From Apodospora peruviana (lineage: Eukaryota > Ascomycota > Sordariomycetes > Sordariales > Lasiosphaeriaceae), in contig JAUEDM010000004.1 of the NCBI GenBank assembly GCA_033439685.1, positions 1,922,001 through 1,986,000 on the forward strand: DNA of 64,000 bases, written 5' to 3'. Below are positions 21,885 through 32,819 of this stretch, in pieces; within the stretch, counting starts at the first letter, position 1; each line of letters begins with the position of its first letter. Position numbers and translations under genes: made by a program. The notes below the pieces were generated by a model, which made no database searches, was not told where the DNA came from, and saw nothing but the letters and a program-made list of their open reading frames with translations.

Positions 21885-22380
21885 TGCTATTCAACTCTCT
21901 TACCGCATGTGACTCCTCGACTGCCTGTCAATACCCAACTCCTCCGTGTCTGAGTCTCTCGGTTTTTTTTTCTTTTCCCTACAACATCGATTAAAGCCAG
22001 GCTACTATCAACTGTACTAACCAACTCCTCAGAGTTCAGATTGCAGCAATCCCACAAGGTGCGTACACGATCCCAACAGCGCCTCCTCTCCCATGCGACA
22101 TTACGCTCCTCCTCGAGAAACACCAGCTGCTGGTCATCTCCCACAACTGTTGCCTGTCCTTTTCAGTTACGAATTCACCGTCTCCATCAGTTATATTGCA
22201 TTGGGCTTCGTGTCGAATAAACAATCTGCATCATTGGTTTCGTTACACTGACCTGCTCCCACTTCTCAACCATTTCAACAGCATCCATCTTTGATATCTT
22301 TCATCACCGGCCTGAACTTTGGTCTTCCTGATGAGATGTACAAGAAGCTGACGTGGATGGACTAGACTGTATCACCGACC

Positions 22381-24362
22381 ATGTCTCACTATCGCGCCAC
22401 GACTACCATATCTTCGGATGTGGGAAACAATCGTCAGGGCAGTTACCATGCTTACTTGAACGCCCAAGCCGGTGGCGGCCATCAGCATGATGTTTCGACT
22501 CCTCATGGCCACCAGATTGGACATTCTTCCGGTGACATGAGTGCTGTCATGAATCAATTCAGCAGTCTGGCTTTACCATCCGGCCCAAACATGCCAGCCA
22601 CTTCGAATCTCTCCCAGGTCCAGTCTCACCATGGATACTGCACCTCTCAGGAGCAGCAGATTGCTTACCAAGGATACCCAGTTCCCTTGCATGTTGGAAT
22701 GGCTCCTGACGCCGCATATCCGTTCAGTGTCTCCAGCCAGTTTCCTGTTCAGAGCGGGTTTGCGCCACTGCCGGTTCCCTATCATGCCATGCCTTATACG
22801 CCAGGTCGCATTGCTTCTTACGGCGACCGCAGCAGCAGCGAAGTTCCTGGCTTGGAGAACCGCCGTGGTTCATACTCTACGACTGAGTCGACGCCGGCTA
22901 CTCCTTTCTTCGGCAGCACGTCGGAGCGCGGCATGGGAGGCCGTGTCGCAGTCATCCGATCAAGCTACAATACTCCGTCGCCCGAGCAGATTATTGTTCC
23001 CAGCGGGATTCCCAAGGCACCCCAGCCCATTGACGAGGACCTCCTGAGTCTCCTCAAACAAGAGCCTCCAATTCCAGAGGCTGTTCCGGCTGTTTTCACT
23101 CCCCCGACACACACCAAGTCAATTGAGCAGTGCTTGGAGAACCGGATCAATGGCAATCGCAACGTGTATATCCGTGGCCTTCACCCAACCACCGACGATG
23201 AACTTCTGCACAAGTACGCATCGCGTTTTGGTCCGGTTGAGCAGAGCAAGGCCATCATTGATACCTCCACAGGTGCTTGCAAGGGGTATGATACCTTTGT
23301 CGATTCTCATGTTACCGAGCTAACAGGTTATCAGTTTTGGATTTGCCAAATTTGCCGACGTTCGTGACTCAGAGAAGTGTATTCGAGGCTTCTACCATCT
23401 TGGCTATGAAGTTGGGTTTGCCCGGGTGAGTGTCTCCATTGTATTTCCTAATGAACCAGAGAACTTACATCAAGTCAGGAGAGTTTCAATGCTCGACTTA
23501 AAGCAGAGGGTGATGAGAGTTCCACCAACCTGTACCTCTCGAATCTACCCAAACGTCTCACCGAATCGGTAAGGAATCGCCGGCAATATTTTGTGAACTT
23601 TGGAGCTGACACTCATCAGGAGCTCAATTCGATCTTTACTGGCTATCATGTCGTCTCCAGCAAAATTCTTCGCGATAGCATGGGCAACAGCCGCGGTGTT
23701 GGATTTGCTCGGTCAGTTGCCTCTCTATCACTGACTGTGGTCATGTATTCTGACTATACTCTCAGCTTTGAATCTCGCGACGAGTGCGAAGACATCATCC
23801 GGAAGTATCACGGCGCCTCAATTGGCGAAGAGGGCATGCTGATGCAAGTTCGCTATGCCGACACTCCTGCCCAGAAGGAGCTTAAGCGAATCACAGCTGA
23901 GCGCCGTCAATTCCGTACCAACGAGTACAATATTGGCGCATACGGGACTGCTGATGTTGGAATCCACCCCAGCATCTATCAACAGGCCCCTTGGAATCGC
24001 CGTACCGCTTCTGTGACAGGAGCTAACACGTATGAAACCCATTTCCCCCCTAGCAAGAATAATGCTAACGGATAGCTAGTTCCTTTGCTCCTCGAGTTCC
24101 AATCCGTGCCAGCATCACCAGTGGTGGCAGTGTGTCTTCTTCGTTGTCTCATGGCGTGGGTCGTGCTATCAAGTATGGCACCTCTAAGCACCGTGGTCCG
24201 CGTAGTGACTAACAGGTTCACAGGCAGAGTACCGTGATTCCCGGCACGGTGACTTCTGATGATGACTCGGCGGATGAGGGCGTGACAGTCGTCGATTCCC
24301 CTACAGTCGTCGGAAAGGGAAGCACCCAGTCTTCCCCGACCATCAAAAGGGAGAAGTCGTAG
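22381..24362 (+). CDS. Tandem-RRM RNA-binding protein (RBMS/MSSP-like)
   Basis: Seven exons (22381-23285, 23335-23425, 23479-23568, 23620-23711, 23766-24029, 24080-24172, 24224-24362) with introns of 49-54 bp join in frame to 557 aa. The first 255 residues are Ser/Pro/Tyr/Gln-rich and probably disordered. RRM1 begins NVYIRGLHPTTDD at residue 261 and has the RNP1-like KGFGFAKF, split by an intron. RRM2 begins near 348 with NLYLSNLPKRLTE and has RNP1 SRGVGFARFES. The linker and RRM2 resemble human RBMS proteins and fungal relatives acting in post-transcriptional control. The RNA target is unknown. The tail is acidic, Thr/Ser-rich, ending TIKREKS. Four introns lie within the RRM-coding part. The junctions restore both RRM signatures, which supports the model. 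Confidence 0.9.
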
Positions 24363-25586
24363 TTGGGCTGCAGATGCATGCCTGATTGATGACGCGACTG
24401 CTCTTCGGTTTTGAGGGCACGACAAGACTGTTTCTTTTTTCTTGGGATGTTTGGCAACATGATATCGCATACTTCGTATTGCCATCTCGCTTTTGGTCCT
24501 GTTGTGGGGGAAACATTCGTTTTGTCTTGGCTTGTCAGCTCACATGATTATTCTCAACTATGAAGGTACATTGTGGACGAATATCCTTTGAGATGCTCTG
24601 GCACTTTGTACTGGCGGAGAGATGCGCAATTATCAAAGCCGTCTTTGTACTTTCGGCCATAATTACAGAAGATCCTGTACCCCTGATCGGAGATGTCGGG
24701 TACGTCGTGTATCTGTTGGTGGGTGATGATCAGTCTTAGAGTTATGAAAGCTTTCAGTTGATATCAGCTTTGAAGTTTGTTCAAAATGGCAAGACCAATC
24801 GTGACATGACTTGATCACGACGCCGCAGAGAGGTTAATAAGAATCGATCAGGTGGCGTTCTCCGCCAAATACGGCCAAACCTCTGAGAATATCCATGCAT
24901 TCGTCGATGGTAATGGACGGCTTTTTGTCGTCTTATTCTTATTGCCATTCTGCTTAAATACGGAGGGGTTATGGTATACTTAGGAGAACAAGGCGATGAT
25001 CGGGAGCAATACACAAACATCGCCACTTCGGCGTCCTTGAGGAGGCCCGTGAAACGGATGACTGGGATGTCGACGACGCTCATAAGACTAGGAAAACCTT
25101 ACAAGGAACTGGCTAGTCTCACCTTGAAGCACTTTACCTCCTGTATGCACAAGTTGGTCCAGGTTATAAAACGATAGCCGGAAGAGGCTCCGTGTCCCAC
25201 ATCTAGTGATCTCCTAAGTAATATACGCCATCCTGGCACACGCAGTCGCGGGGAAGAACCACCACGATTGAAAACACATGGAATCCGCCAGCCACGAATA
25301 AAGACGTCTTAGGAAATTGAGAGAGAAATATCTTTGAGTTGTTAGTAGTCGATCTTAGAGAGTGATGAGTGCAAGGGAAGAGAGAAACGTCGCGAAAGTG
25401 AACCACCTTACCAAAGTATAACTCCCGTATCCCATCCACCTTTTAATCCGAGATATTGCGCCACCAGAGTCCCTGTACACCTATAAAGGTGTATGATAAC
25501 ATTATAATGAGTATTGGCGGGAAAGAAAGAAAGAAAGAAACAGCCGCAGCAGTAAGTAGGTAGGCAGCCTTCCCAGGTATCTAAGA
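24363..25586. other. Convergent intergenic region between the RRM gene and MLH1
   Basis: Both neighbours end here. The region should hold two 3' untranslated regions; composition is mixed, AT-rich near 24420-24800. Short open frames on both strands conflict with each other. A GAAAGAAAGAAAGAAA repeat sits near 25525-25540. No gene supported. Confidence 0.55.
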
Positions 25587-28019
25587 TTAACATCGCTCAA
25601 ACACCCGGTAGAGACCCTTCAAGTCCGCGACCTCGAGGATCCCGTCGCGCATGAGCGACTTGGTCGCCACGAGCCTGGTCTTGAACGCGGGGAAAAGCAC
25701 GTGCTCAATAGCCCAGCGGACATGGTTCCTGCGAGTTCTAATCTCAGGATATTCTTGTTGTTGTTCTCCCTCTTTCTCTTTGCCGTTTCGGGTGCTGGTG
25801 TTGTCATCCGCACCGCCGCCACTGCCGTCACCAGGAGGCAGTTGTTCGGGAACGTAGAACGCTGCCAGCTCGCGCAGGAAGCTGTCGAGGCAGGTGCGCT
25901 CCTCGGTCCAATTGACGTGCGGGCCGAGGCGCAGCAGAAACCTGGGCAGCTTGACGATGGCGGGCGTGTACCACTTCACGAGCAGCGGGATGCTCAGCAG
26001 CTCACCGGCCGGCGAGATCTCGAGGGAGAAGTACTCGAGAAGCATTTCGCGGCGCTCAATCAGCTGCTCTGCGACCAGCTCGACCAGCTCGGAGACGTCG
26101 AAGTCTTCATCATCAGGGAGGGCTTCTGCTTCTTGGGCCTTGTCTTGCTCTGCAGCTATGTTAAGCAGCTCCCGTAGGTCTAGCGGGGGGCTGAAGCGGA
26201 TCACCCCGAAATTGGCGAAATCTGTCAGACCGAGCTGGTAGAAGTATTCGAAACATACGCGACCGTAGTCGACTAGGTACATCTTGACGCCCCCTTGGAT
26301 GGCGGCGAGGCGACGCTGCTCGTCTACGACTCCCACGAAGGTGTGGTTGGCCAGTATCTCGGTCAGTCCGTGGTGCATGTCCGCGCGCACCGCAGCACGT
26401 AGGGAAAGTATGCTCGCGAGACGGCAGGCAGTGGCCACGCGGTCGACTGTCTCGTACTCAACGCTCATGTCCATGTTATCATTGGGGTTCTGGACCGCCC
26501 GGGAACTTGATAACGAGGTATCCCCCGCTCCGAAAGCCGCAGGAGGCAGCATGCTTGTGATCTTTCGCATGTTGGTGTCGGTTCGCACGAGCCTGTTTTC
26601 GTGGCGAGACGCAGCCTTGCGATTGCTAGCGCTGTCTGCCTTGGAAGGGGTGGAAGTAGACCGCTGTTGGGGCCCTGGAGCTGACCATGTGCCTCCGGGC
26701 AGCAGAGCCTGTGTGAGAAATGCTCGACTGGTATCCACGGCAGCCAGCTTGGAGCGGAGGTGCTCGCAGATGACTTGGGTGATTTCATCTTCGTTCAGAA
26801 AGTTCACCTCGCGCTTGGTCGGGTGCACATTGACATCAACTCGCTGGGGGTCGATCTCAAGGCTAAGGTACACAAACGGATGACCGCCCTTGGGAAGGAA
26901 AGGAGAATACGTCTGCTCGACAGCTCTGCGGATATTGGAAGACTCTACGCATCTATGATTGATGAAGAGTAACAGTGTCGTCTTCTTGACACTGTAGTTG
27001 GCATTTGTGGTTAGACCATTGGCCTTGAAGTGCCAGCGGTCGTCGGACGTAGAAAATTCGAGGAGCTCAGACGCGACACTGCCCCCGTATATCTGTCGGA
27101 CCCTGTCGATGCTGGAAGCAGAAGACTGAACCGCAATACTAGTGGAGGACTCGCCGTACTTCTTGCAGGAAAAGGCGACGCGGGAACAGTGAATGGCATA
27201 CCGGCCAACCATGTCAATGATCTTATTGTACTCGTCCGAGGCTGACCGAAAGGCGCGCCGGCGAGTGGGGACATTGTAGAACAGGTCCTCGACCATGATC
27301 TGCGTGCCTTGTCGACCTGCCATTGGTTTAGGGTCAGGCAACTGACCTGGCTTGGCGGGGACCAACTTGCCGCTACCGTAGATGGCCCGCCAAGCGCAGT
27401 TAGAGTCGCGGGTTTTCGTGGTCACAGTGAGATGTGCTATGTGACTGATGCTGGCAAGAGCTTCACCCCGGAAGCCATAGGTGGCGATTGACTGGAGGTC
27501 TTCCATCTTTTGGAGCTTGGAGGTCGTAAAGCGTTCACACAGTATTGGGAGGTCTCCTTTCTGCGCCTCAGTGAGCAAGATGAGAAACCAGGGTAAAATA
27601 GGGTAGGGCAGGTTAGGGTAGGGCAGGGTAGGTAGGGTCTGAGTTTGGAAGGAGATGATGATATGGAGACATACATCGATTCCACATCCATTGTCAGTAA
27701 TTTGCAACAGTTTGAGGCCGCCTTCTTTGACGACAATCTCGAGAGATGTTGAACCTGCATCCACAGCATTCTCCATCAGCTCCTTCAGGGCGTGAACGGG
27801 AGCGACAATAATCTCTCCGGCAGCAATCTTGTTGACTACATCCGGGTCGAGTGCCTAGAGACAGAGCTCGAGTCAGTGAGAGGGTGCATGCGACACCTAG
27901 GGACCGGTTGCAAAGCATACCTGGATGCGTCGAGGCCGGAGCACAGCATCGTCGTCCATGGCATTGGCCTTACGCTTTGCGCGGCGCGGGCTGTCGTCGA
28001 GATCCATGTCGTCGGTCAT
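25587..28019 (-). CDS. MLH1: DNA mismatch repair protein Mlh1
   Basis: Mlh1 is the common partner of the MutL heterodimers that act after MutS recognition in nuclear mismatch repair and meiotic crossing-over. Three exons (27921-28019, 27675-27854, 25587-27560) with 66- and 114-bp introns give 750 aa. The N-terminal GHKL ATPase shows ALKELMENAVDAG, DNGCGID, ILCERFTTSKL and ATYGFRGEALASI. The transducer domain has VDVNVHPTKREVNF. The C-terminal dimerisation region ends with the hallmark FERC. About 35 Gly/Asp/Glu/Gln-rich residues (near 675-710) interrupt the C-terminal domain. The start in exon 1, about 38 residues before the AAGEII motif, is favoured; a second ATG lies five codons in. Intron 2 is 38 codons long, has no stop in frame and carries telomere-like repeats. 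Confidence 0.97.
27590..27643 (+). repeat. Degenerate telomere-like, G-rich repeat inside MLH1 intron 2
   Basis: The plus strand carries about seven GGG runs in 50 bp, spaced as GGGTAGGGCAGGTTAGGG and similar, close to the TTAGGG telomere unit of filamentous ascomycetes. The plus strand is the MLH1 template strand. Several consecutive G3 tracts with short loops make a G-quadruplex plausible. Confidence 0.7.
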
Positions 28020-29767
28020 TTTCGCCACTCCAAAATAGGTGGTGTACTACTATACGGTGTGATGTATGCAAGGGGCCTTCCAACCAGGCCAAGACTGCAG
28101 CCAGGAGTTTCACGGGAAGAAAGACAGGCAGACTTCCATCCTCCTTCAGCTACCTTAGTATTTAGCGGCGCGTGAACAGTGCTCTGTGGGCGTTGGTGGC
28201 GTTAAGGACGGTGAAATGAAGCAACAGAACTCAAAGTCCACGTGCAAGGTGGTTGTGGTTGTGGTTGTGGTTTGGCCGTTATGGCCGTCGTGTTACCTCG
28301 AAGGAAGCTCCCGTCTTGCCGGGGGCATGTATGAAGGGTGGGGGTCACCGAGGTGCAAGTGGTCACTGCAAGTCAGAAGTGGAAGTGGAAGTGGATTTGG
28401 AGTGTTGTTGTCAATCCGAAGTTGCAGTGGAGCGCCTCAAACGTGAACTTGAACCCCGGTCCCGTCACTGGCTCCTGCCAACCCTGCCAACCCCGCCAGC
28501 CCATCCGCTGCGGGCTCCACAAAATCCCTGGTTTGATGGGTTGTGGTTCGCCCAGACCACTCAGCCCTAAACTCGCTGTTTCCAACTCAAAGAAGGCTTG
28601 TTTTCCAGGCTAGGCAACGGCTTTGGCCTGAGGTAGCCCAGCCAGATTTGGTGGCTTGCTGTCCTCCAACGTACTGTGTATCTTCAACTGAGACCCCAGA
28701 AAACTGAAGCCTGGCCGAATTTCCTCCAACTCATCAGCCGCAACGTCTTTGCCTCCCTCTCGTCCATTCGAGTCCTACCTGGTAGATTTCTTCCCATACC
28801 AGGCCGTCATCACCTCTTATCTCTACAGTTTGCCCAAGGGCAGGGCCATTATGGCGGAACGCGTCACTCTACCGCGGTGAATTGAAACAAGTGCGCCGAG
28901 ATCGCATCCACCATAATTCAGCTCAGCTCAGCTGTTCCAAGTTCCCCGATCCAACTGAAGGACGCCGTGAGCGGCCGACAGACGACGGCCATGGTTACAC
29001 ACCCCTACGTCTGTGCAGTCCTCTCTACAGGACGAAACAGACTGTTTAGGCCAAAACGCCTGACATCATGCCCCGGGACAGTTCGCGACTAAGCCACTCT
29101 TCCCCCCATTACCTACCACCACAGACAGTCCAGATCCTCGTTCTCACATCATTGACTGGAAAGCAGTGCCACCAAATCAATCCAGGCTCCCATATAATCT
29201 GTCCTATTATCATTGGCTGATGGACACTTGTGATTCCCGCCCTCCTTCGGAGACCCTCAGTTTTGTGTCAACGTGAAGTTTATTCCCCTTTCCTGTACTA
29301 CAACTCCGAGAAACTACGCTCAGGAAAGAGGTTCTTCTAATTTACGGTGTATTTCCGGTGGCTGATCACCGTGGTACCGAAGGAGTCAAGGACAGGTGGA
29401 TCGAAGCCGAGATGCATGCGTGTGGCGTCCGGTTCCCGCCCTTGCGTGCAGATATCCCTGTTCCCGATCTTGTGGCCCTGTAGCCCTGTCTCCTTTCTGT
29501 CCTGCCCACCTCAGGCTTTCCGGAGGGCTCCCGAAGCAGGGCGTCAGTCACACTCAACGGGCGTTGGAACTGTTGGTACATACCAACTCATCTGTACCTG
29601 GTAACCCTAAGCTGGGGAAATCATGTTTATCCCACTGTTTCTGTTTTATATATAATGGCCATCCCGGCTGTGGTGATTTCCATGCTTCATTTTCCACCTC
29701 GATCTAATGTATCACCGGTGGTGCACTTACATCTTGAATCTCACTTCTACTCAAGAAATTTCTTAGC
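28020..29767. promoter_or_regulatory. Divergent intergenic region upstream of MLH1 and the small unknown gene
   Basis: The promoters of both flanking genes must lie here. Simple repeats are present: GGTTGTGGTTGTGGTTGTGG near 28249-28268 and three GGAAGT units near 28381-28396. One ACGCGT, the core bound by MBF-type cell-cycle factors, is at 28859-28864, but 840 bp from the MLH1 start, so a link is weak. Open frames are short and conflicting. Confidence 0.45.
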
Positions 29768-30527
29768 ATGTCACGCGATTCTCAATTCCTAGATCTCCCA
29801 AGCCCTGATGACGGTGCAATGAGCGAAGCAAACTCGTCAGTCCAAGTCCACTTAGATGCCTCAAGTATTAGGTCGGTAAGCCGATATGCAACCATTTCCA
29901 GCCTGTATCTAATAAAGACTACCCAGAGGTCTGAGTACCACAAGAACTCCAAGGTCACCGTCCCGACGCCATTCGCCCTCAAGAACCCCCGAACCATCAT
30001 CTACCAGAAGACAGACGGCCACAAATTCTCAGTCTTCGGTCTTTTCGGCCATGCACGAGCGCCTCCCTCCCGAAGATGTGCTTATGGACCTGATCACCGT
30101 CACCGACCTGAGCCGTGATCTCATTGGTGACTCCCTTCACGGGCTGAAGCGGCCGCGCGACGACCGCGAGTTAACCGAGGAGGAACCGTCGCCGAAACGA
30201 GACAGGCTCGGCGAGGAGCTTGAGGAGATGGTCGCTGCCCAGCACGAGACCAGAGACTCAACACCCGGCAATCCTGCTCAGGAAGAATTGGATTCTTTGT
30301 CGTCGCCTTCTACCACTGATGGTCGAGTGGTTTCTTCTGCTGGTGCTGGCGTTGGTGCTGTTGGCGGGAGAAGGGTTTTACCGATGAGGCATGCACGGAG
30401 GCAATCTTCGCAAGGATCAACAGTACGGAATCATGAGCCACCAGCAGGGCCTTCCTCGAGTCTAAATTCGCCGAACAGCGATACTCGGTTACGGCTTCGC
30501 AGTCGTCAAGATACTCGACCACGATGA
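29768..30527 (+). CDS. Small hypothetical protein, exon model uncertain
   Basis: I do not recognise this protein. A frame starting MSRDSQFLDLPSPDDGAMSE at 29768 and a second frame open from 29918 to 30527 are probably joined by a short intron. Joining 29768-29871 to 29927-30527 (donor GTCGGT, acceptor CCCAG) keeps frame and gives 234 aa. A better donor, GTAAGC at 29876, fits the second frame only from an ATG at 29856. The second exon encodes an Arg/Ser/Pro-rich stretch, then MHERLPPEDVLMDLITVTDL, a charged KRPRDDRELTEEEPSPKRDR segment and a low-complexity Ser/Gly/Ala tail. Codon usage is GC3-rich in the middle, which supports coding. The mixture could suit a nuclear protein, but no function is claimed. 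A decayed gene is the main alternative. Confidence 0.45.
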
Positions 30528-32819
30528 TTTACGAACTCGACCTGGATTATCATTCTTGGGGCGCACGCTGGCATTCTATCAAAACAAGTGCCGGCCAATG
30601 CTTTGCTGCCAATACGTCGAGGAATGGAGGCTGGGCAGAATTAGCCACAATCAAACGTTTATTTTCCATTGGTATCTTACGGGAACTGGGAAGCATCGGC
30701 ATCATTTTCTTTATGCGGTATGTCTGTGTGGTATATGGCCACCCGATACTAAACCCATCACACTCCCCATTCTCCAGATCGATTACTAACAATCAACTAG
30801 TGGTGTTCTATGGGTTCGAGGGCGTGATCTTTCTTTCCCCACGATTACGTGTGCCCGGATAAGGTGTAAGCGCTCTTGCACATGTTTGCCCGGCGTATAT
30901 GATGAGTCTTTGGTGCTGGTGTGACACCAGCAGGTGCCCCGTTCTCTATTTTGGGTTGATTTGCATTTTTTCATTTGTCTGGTCACACATGGTGGTCTGA
31001 AACCTGGCTTCTGAATTTTCTTCTTTCGGTCATTATTTTCTTCCGTATATCCAAGCTTTTCCAAGCATATAGATTTCTGACCATTGCCTGTCATGTACTA
31101 TTCACATACCCTAAGACGTTTGTACCGCAAGGAACTCCTTTATCCAGGATAGCTAACATAGGTAGGTACCTATACATGGCATACGAACTCTCCAGTACTG
31201 CACAGCCATACCAAAAGCACTTAATAACCTTTCGTAGAGTCTTTAGCATGGTATAAATAGTACCTAGTTATACTATAAGTTAATCATTTTCTAGTGCTGT
31301 ATATACTCGACCGGATAGTCCCCATATGCGCTTGGCGATCCATTTATCTCTGATGTATTATGTAAGGTAAGGTAGATACAGATGCAGGCAGAACTGTGCA
31401 ACCATCGTTGGCGCACAAAAGCTCCGGAGCAAGTCCTACCTACCTATGTTGGGTTATATAACCCGTATGGTGGACTTACTTGTACAAAATGAAATCATAG
31501 CCTGCACAGCAAACACAGTCTCTGCTGCTTTGGCAAGGTACCTTACCGTGATTACCTCGCATCATAAGGCACCAATCCCATAACGCATCTCGTATCATTT
31601 GACACATATAAGATTCACCTTATGTATCTACCTTACCTGGCATCAGCTTTGCATATAGGTGCCTCAGTCCGTCAGCCCAGGTACCTGTAAGGTAGGTTCC
31701 TAGGTATGCAGTAAGCAGAGTAAACTAAAACATACGTGTCTAGGTACTTTCTTTATTCTCTCTTCTTTTCTCCGACTAAACTCAAGTAACCTACTACTAC
31801 TAAGCCAAGAGTGTCTAGGTAACCTTATTAGTCAATCAATCAGGCGGCTGACCGGCACAGGAACCACATGAGACACCCGGCGCCCGAGGGACCCGTTTAT
31901 CCCGCCGCCCAGTGAACTTCCTGTTCATACCTTACGTGCCTCCACTGTGCTTCTGCAACATGACTAACGTCCTTATTTCTTCCCCCTAGCATTTTTACTC
32001 GCTGTCTGACCTTCCAACTCTAAACCAACGTCCATCCATCTGTCCGTCCCCCCTTTCAAACAAACCAAACAGGGCGCCCTGAGTTGCCAGGACTAAGGTA
32101 CCTAATTCAGGTAGAGATCAATGCTTTAATTTCAAGTCTGGGCCGCCAAATCAACTCGTGTCACGATTGGAATAGGACCACGTGCTCACGGGCATCATCA
32201 CCCTGCAGCCCAACTAGCACACACACACCCAAAAAGGATAGCCCAACAAACCAAAAGACGATCGCCACCATGATGTAATCCACAATGAATTTGTATAATA
32301 TATATATCTCCGCGCCTTCCTTTCCTGCAGAAATCGAATGCTCTTACAGATCAGCAACTCTCTGCGGACAGCCACACGCCCGCCAACAACGCCAATAAAC
32401 CCACATATGAAGGCAATATGAAACCGGAGAAGACGCCAAATGGCCAAAGATTTCGGCATCAAGATTCGATGGGACAACTCGAACCGCTAAAAAAGAAACC
32501 CCGGACCAACGCCTCCTGACCCCCGTTGTCCCTGAAATAATGGCCCGCCAAAATCTGAGCGTCATGACATGAAAAGATTAGCAAGTTGTACACTGGTATC
32601 ATCGAAATGCGCACCATGGCTCGTCTGACAGAAGAAGAATAAGCACAAGGAAATGTGGGCGGTTTCATCCGAGAAGCCCGCCTCCTCATATGAAGGCCAA
32701 ATTCAACACCGCACTGTCCGAGAACCGCCAAAATCCAGACTCTTGGTAATTCCCGTTGCCCGCCCCAAAGACAATCGATTTTCCGCAAACACGATTTCCT
32801 GGGCTTAATATCTCTTCGC
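30528..32819. other. AT-rich intergenic region with dispersed TAGGTACC elements
   Basis: No gene is supported. From about 31130 to 31840 copies of TAGGTAGGTACCTA (31159-31172), CAGGTACCTGTAAGGTAGG, CCTAGGTA and similar recur every 50-150 bp in AT-rich DNA. The right end should hold the 3' untranslated region of the transcription-factor gene. Short open frames near 32214-32788 lack protein-like character. Confidence 0.5.

Larger units (their letters stand above)
21408..22380 (+). promoter_or_regulatory. Long pyrimidine-rich 5' leader and promoter of the RRM gene
   Basis: The plus strand is CT-rich for nearly a kilobase before the RRM gene's start codon, with several short upstream open frames. 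It contains a run of 20 cytosines and a good candidate intron (21811-21884). The composition fits a long spliced leader, common for fungal regulatory genes, but the transcript start cannot be seen from sequence. Confidence 0.45.
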
